From: Clostridia bacterium
GTDB lineage: Bacteria; Bacillota_A; Clostridia; Christensenellales; Borkfalkiaceae
Direction: 5' to 3'
Assembly: GCA_017462505.1 (NCBI GenBank)
Contig: JAFTQY010000017.1
Coordinates: forward strand, 1-18,219
Length of the DNA stretch: 18,219 nucleotides
Positions 15,420 through 18,219 of this stretch are shown in pieces. The number at the start of each line of letters is the position of its first letter. Position 1 is the stretch's first letter. Position numbers and translations under genes: made by a program. The notes beneath the pieces were generated by a model. That model was not told where the DNA came from. It worked only from the letters and a program-made list of their open reading frames with translations, and did not search any database.

Positions 15420-17030
15420 TTAAAGGTTGGACGGGCCGTACGTTTCGTGGTAGAGATGATACCCAAACCCGTACTGGCTGTGCAATAATTCTTCTTCCAG
15501 CTCTTCAATTTTATCAATTTTGCCGTTGACGTATTCCATCAAACGCTCTTGACAGGTCAGAAGTCGAGCGCGGATACCGCCGATACGCACTTCCTGTACT
15601 TCCCAGCCAAACGCTTTGTTTTCGCGCATCCACAGATCCTTTTGCGCCGCCGCAAACACGTCCAAAGCCTTGACCGTTTCGCCGTATTCCTTCGCTATCT
15701 TTTTCAAGCCCTTTGTATCGTTTGCCTTATACAGCGCGCGGGTGCGGATACCCAAATCCGCCTTGTGTTCAAGGTACGCGCAAAGCTTGGAAAGCGTATC
15801 GAAAATGTAGGAAAATTCCCCTGCGTTTTTCGCGTGCGAGGCAATCTTTTTGCCGTACTGCGCATACGGAATACGGTCGAAAGAGGCATAGTCCACGTCG
15901 CGCATACCCAGGAACGGATCGGTAAACGCCATGATCTTGCAAACGCAATTCCACTTGTTGTCTTTTACGCCGTTTACACGCAAATCGTTGGGCAGATCGA
16001 GATCGAGCCATTCGTCGTAATCCCAACCGAATTTTTCTTTCATATCCGCCTTGATCTTATCCATATCGTAGTTACCGTCCGCAAACTGACGGATCACGTA
16101 CAGCGTGGGCAAAATCGCAAAATACGAGCAGTCCTTGCCGTTGTCCCCCCACACGGTGAAAATGACGTTTTCAATGCCCTTTTCACGGGCGCTTTCCATG
16201 GCAGGACGCATACTTTTGAGCGAATATGCGCCGAGGGGGGCAAACCCCTGCCAAGCCCATGCTCCGCCCGCAAACCAAACGTCGCGGTTAAACTCTTTGT
16301 GTTTTTCAAACATCAAATCGTATTTATCTTTGTCCGTCGTGTAATAATCCCAGTAGGTAAGCGCAACGTTTTCAGGCACTTTCGCTATGATCTCGGGAGA
16401 CACGTGCACGTCCTTCGTCTTTTCCGTGATATAATATTCGCCGCCCGTGATCAAGCGGAAGAACATATCGCTCCACATATGGCACGTAAAGCCGTATTTG
16501 CCCGCGATTTCCGACACTTTGTTGAGGTGTTCGACGAGGATTTCCGAACGGTTGCGATAGCCGTTTCTTTCGAGGTATTTCCCAAGCCCGACGTTGTGCG
16601 CTTCGTCCATACCGATATTGACCTTGCGCGAAGTAAAGTTTTCGGACAGGGTTTTGAACATTTTATCTATAAATTCGTACACTTTCGGCTCGCCGATCAA
16701 CAAAATATCGTCGCAGTCCAACAAATTCTCTTTAAACCAAATCGTCTTAGCCGGATTTGTAAAGTGCGCCAACGTTTGGATACAGGGAATGAGTTCGATC
16801 CCCTTGCTCGCCGCGTACGCGTCCACTTCTTTGATTTCTTCCGCCGTATAACCGCCGCGAAGATAGCCAAAATACGGCTCACCCTTGATTTTAAAGGTGT
16901 CCTCGGTGTACAGCTCCAACGCGTTAAAGCCCATAGCTGCAAGATAATCTATGTATTTTTTGATTTGAGAAACTTTCATTACGGCGTTTCTGGACATGTC
17001 CAGCATAACGCCCATCGTCTTGTATTGCAT
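15420..17030 (-). CDS. Glycoside hydrolase family 20 protein (beta-N-acetylhexosaminidase)
   Basis: GH20 enzymes release terminal beta-linked GlcNAc or GalNAc by substrate-assisted catalysis. The 536-residue product begins directly with a barrel-like domain (about 1-350, including MGFNALELYTED at 33-44) and carries the catalytic D142-E143 pair in IGMDEAH. It lacks a signal peptide and the usual N-terminal GH20b domain, so it is probably cytoplasmic and acts on imported oligosaccharides. The C-terminal about 170 residues are helical and charged, with no domain I can name. AAAGGAAAGAG precedes the ATG. It follows the Gfo/Idh/MocA gene by 24 bases and is probably co-transcribed with it. Exact linkage specificity is unknown. 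Confidence 0.85.
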   Translation of the reverse strand: MQYKTMGVMLDMSRNAVMKVSQIKKYIDYLAAMGFNALELYTEDTFKIKGEPYFGYLRGGYTAEEIKEVDAYAASKGIELIPCIQTLAHFTNPAKTIWFKENLLDCDDILLIGEPKVYEFIDKMFKTLSENFTSRKVNIGMDEAHNVGLGKYLERNGYRNRSEILVEHLNKVSEIAGKYGFTCHMWSDMFFRLITGGEYYITEKTKDVHVSPEIIAKVPENVALTYWDYYTTDKDKYDLMFEKHKEFNRDVWFAGGAWAWQGFAPLGAYSLKSMRPAMESAREKGIENVIFTVWGDNGKDCSYFAILPTLYVIRQFADGNYDMDKIKADMKEKFGWDYDEWLDLDLPNDLRVNGVKDNKWNCVCKIMAFTDPFLGMRDVDYASFDRIPYAQYGKKIASHAKNAGEFSYIFDTLSKLCAYLEHKADLGIRTRALYKANDTKGLKKIAKEYGETVKALDVFAAAQKDLWMRENKAFGWEVQEVRIGGIRARLLTCQERLMEYVNGKIDKIEELEEELLHSQYGFGYHLYHETYGPSNL

Positions 17031-17054
17031 ACGCTCTTTCCTTTCTTATAATTT

Positions 17055-17927
17055 TTATAATTTAATTTTTTTAACTTCTTCTTCGTTGCCGCTCTGCATC
17101 GAACGCTCGATCGCGTTCAGCACGAACACGGGTGCGATAAATTCCTCGTAAGAAAGCTCGCTCTTGCCGCCGTTCATTAAGGCGTAGAAGGCTTCCCACT
17201 CTGCCAAGAAAATCGACGAATCGATCACCAGCGCGCCCCCTTTCGAGGCGTCTTTCGCCGTGCGCGCCGCGTAATAACACCTGAAACAGCCCTCCGCAAA
17301 CAGACCGTTGACGTCGTAGTTTTCATAACGGAAAACCACGTTTACGTTTTCGCCCGAAACATATGCCTTGACCGATTTGGGAAAACGCCCGAAAATTTCG
17401 CTGAGCACTTCCACAAGGTGCTGGGAATAGAAATAGAACCCGCCGTAGCCCATTTTGGAATTGAGCGGACAAGCAACAAACCCACCGACCGTATCGCCGT
17501 CAACCTTGTTTTCCGCGTCCGCTTTCAGCGCAAGCACCGTCTTGTCGTATTTACAGGACGAACCGCCCGTTACCTGTACGCCGTTGTCTTTCAAGGCTTT
17601 GGCAAATGCAAGCGCGTCGCTTTCGGACACCGTGATCGGCTTGTCGATAAACATAGGCACGCCCGAGGGAATATAGGGCGCGGCATATTTATAATGATTG
17701 TCGCCGTGGCGAGCGGTGATCACAACGCCGTCTACCTTTCCCACCGCGCTGTCGTAGTTTTCCATCGTCGGCACGTTGAACTCTTTCGCGACCCTTTCCA
17801 TCGCGTCCTGTTCGTCGCTGTAAACGCCCACGACCTCTACGTCCGCAAAATGCTTGTCGTCGCGGATAAAGCCCAAAAATGAATTCGCATGCGAATTTTC
17901 ACAACCTAAAATAACAATTTTTTTCAT
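17055..17927 (-). CDS. Gfo/Idh/MocA family oxidoreductase
   Basis: This is an NAD(P)-dependent oxidoreductase of the glucose-fructose oxidoreductase/inositol dehydrogenase family, probably acting on a sugar or a glycoside. The 290 residues are somewhat short for the family. The N-terminal Rossmann half starts KKIVILGCENSHANS (2-16), where the usual GxGxxG loop is replaced by GCENSH, so cofactor binding may differ. IDKP (94-97) is the family motif with its lysine. The C-terminal half contains SQHLVEVLSEIFG (about 188-200), including the conserved histidine. AAAAGGTGAT precedes the ATG. It is first in a unit with the GH20 gene. Some relatives cleave glycosides by oxidation, which would fit beside GH20; the true substrate is unknown. 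Confidence 0.85.
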   Translation of the reverse strand: MKKIVILGCENSHANSFLGFIRDDKHFADVEVVGVYSDEQDAMERVAKEFNVPTMENYDSAVGKVDGVVITARHGDNHYKYAAPYIPSGVPMFIDKPITVSESDALAFAKALKDNGVQVTGGSSCKYDKTVLALKADAENKVDGDTVGGFVACPLNSKMGYGGFYFYSQHLVEVLSEIFGRFPKSVKAYVSGENVNVVFRYENYDVNGLFAEGCFRCYYAARTAKDASKGGALVIDSSIFLAEWEAFYALMNGGKSELSYEEFIAPVFVLNAIERSMQSGNEEEVKKIKL

Positions 17928-18030
17928 AATATCACCTTTTCATTTCGCCATTACGGCGTTTTTTTATAGTATAGCACTTTTTCCAAGAAAAGCACATAAA
18001 CAAAATGAACGATTTATATTATCAAAATTA

Positions 18031-18043
18031 TAGTATGTTACTA
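18031..18043. promoter_or_regulatory. Candidate operator at the start point of the Gfo/GH20 unit
   Basis: TAGTA-TGT-TACTA is a perfect short inverted repeat directly after the -10 box and over the predicted start point near 18039. AAAATTATA is repeated on both sides (18024-18032 and 18043-18051), 19 bases apart. Confidence 0.4.
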
Positions 18044-18219
18044 AAATTATATACTTTCCCGCGCGCGTTGTCAATAGCTTTTTCAATTTTTCTATTGCAT
18101 TTTTTCCACAAAAAGGAAACCGAATACAAAATCACGCCGAACACCTATAAGGCGCTCGGCGCAAAAACCGATTTCTTGTTTATGCTCGGTTTTATCCCCT
18201 CAAACGTTTTCAATGCTGA
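18035..18219 (+). CDS. Partial open frame of unknown identity, running off the right edge
   Basis: A frame from ATG 18035 stays open to the window end (61 codons). The part after about 18110 looks coding: few rare codons, then HKKETEYKITPNTYKALGAK followed by a hydrophobic stretch FLFMLGFIP. The first 25 codons lie across the minus-strand promoter and are AT-rich, and no ribosome binding site precedes the ATG, so either the true start is elsewhere, or this is a remnant, or it is chance. I recognise no family. The competing reading is the 3' end of a minus-strand gene (TAG at 18145-18147 or TGA at 18200-18202) with the hairpin at 18135-18161 as its terminator. Confidence 0.25.
   Translation, partial: MLLKLYTFPRALSIAFSIFLLHFFHKKETEYKITPNTYKALGAKTDFLFMLGFIPSNVFNA
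18046..18074 (-). promoter_or_regulatory. Perfect-consensus sigma-A promoter of the Gfo/Idh-GH20 unit
   Basis: The minus strand reads TTGACA (18069-18074), 17 bases, TATAAT (18046-18051). The leader to the ATG at 17927 is about 110 bases, longer than any other in the window. It includes a second TATACT and a small CGCC-N5-GGCG hairpin close to the ribosome binding site. Confidence 0.85.
18135..18161 (-). terminator. Hairpin near the right edge, possible terminator of a minus-strand gene beyond the window
   Basis: On the minus strand CGCCGAGCGCC and GGUGUUCGGCG pair over 11 positions (two G-U) around UUAUA. The following bases TGATTTTGT give only a weak U tract. Confidence 0.35.

Noticed and set aside
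15549..17051. Plus-strand open frame of 500 codons opposite the GH20 gene
   Set aside because: Antisense shadow of a family with a clear catalytic DE pair on the other strand.
17946..17965. CGCC-N5-GGCG followed by T7 on the plus strand, resembling a terminator
   Set aside because: No plus-strand gene precedes it and the stem has only four pairs; on the minus strand it lies in the leader of the Gfo gene.

Overview
The window looks like chromosome from a spore-forming member of the Clostridia, probably an uncultured gut-type lineage. I infer this from a sporulation pair (YunB and SpoVAE), a MurG with Clostridia-type motifs, AGGAGG-type ribosome binding sites, near-consensus sigma-A promoters (three are perfect TTGACA-N17-TATAAT) and a moderately GC-rich, housekeeping-plus-sugar gene content. 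No rRNA, tRNA, CRISPR array, insertion sequence or phage gene was seen. Species cannot be named from the sequence alone.

Left part (1-5640), all on the minus strand. The N-terminal half of an MsmK/UgpC-type sugar ABC transporter ATPase runs off the left edge. Next is a three-gene unit, read right to left: a YigZ/IMPACT protein, an aldo/keto reductase and a phosphohexomutase, driven by a perfect-consensus promoter. Upstream of that lie tyrS, with its own promoter and no room for a T-box, and a small unknown ORF whose promoter shares its -35 region with the divergent WYL regulator.

Middle (5640-9010). The plus strand carries the WYL regulator with a strong terminator, then murG and yunB in a translationally overlapping pair with a possible sigma-E promoter. 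A lone spoVAE gene lies convergent to yunB, and their stop codons overlap. A strong bidirectional terminator closes this region.

Right part (9010-18219), all on the minus strand, is a carbohydrate catabolic island. Read right to left: a Gfo/Idh/MocA oxidoreductase and a GH20 beta-N-acetylhexosaminidase under one promoter; then mannonate dehydratase (uxuA), an M55 D-aminopeptidase, a D-mannonate oxidoreductase (uxuB, SDR type) and a ROK sugar kinase under a second promoter; then a GH2 beta-mannosidase-like enzyme under a third promoter with a near-perfect 23-bp palindrome at its start point. UxuB and UxuA convert D-fructuronate to 2-keto-3-deoxygluconate. GH20, GH2 and ROK would release and phosphorylate HexNAc or mannose. 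The M55 peptidase inside the uronate operon is the least expected member. No transporter permease, binding protein, uronate isomerase, KDG kinase or KDG aldolase is visible here.

The last ~185 bases hold a coding-like plus-strand reading frame open to the window edge, of unknown identity. Most of the window is ordinary; the points worth following are regulatory architecture, the sporulation gene arrangement and the M55 placement.
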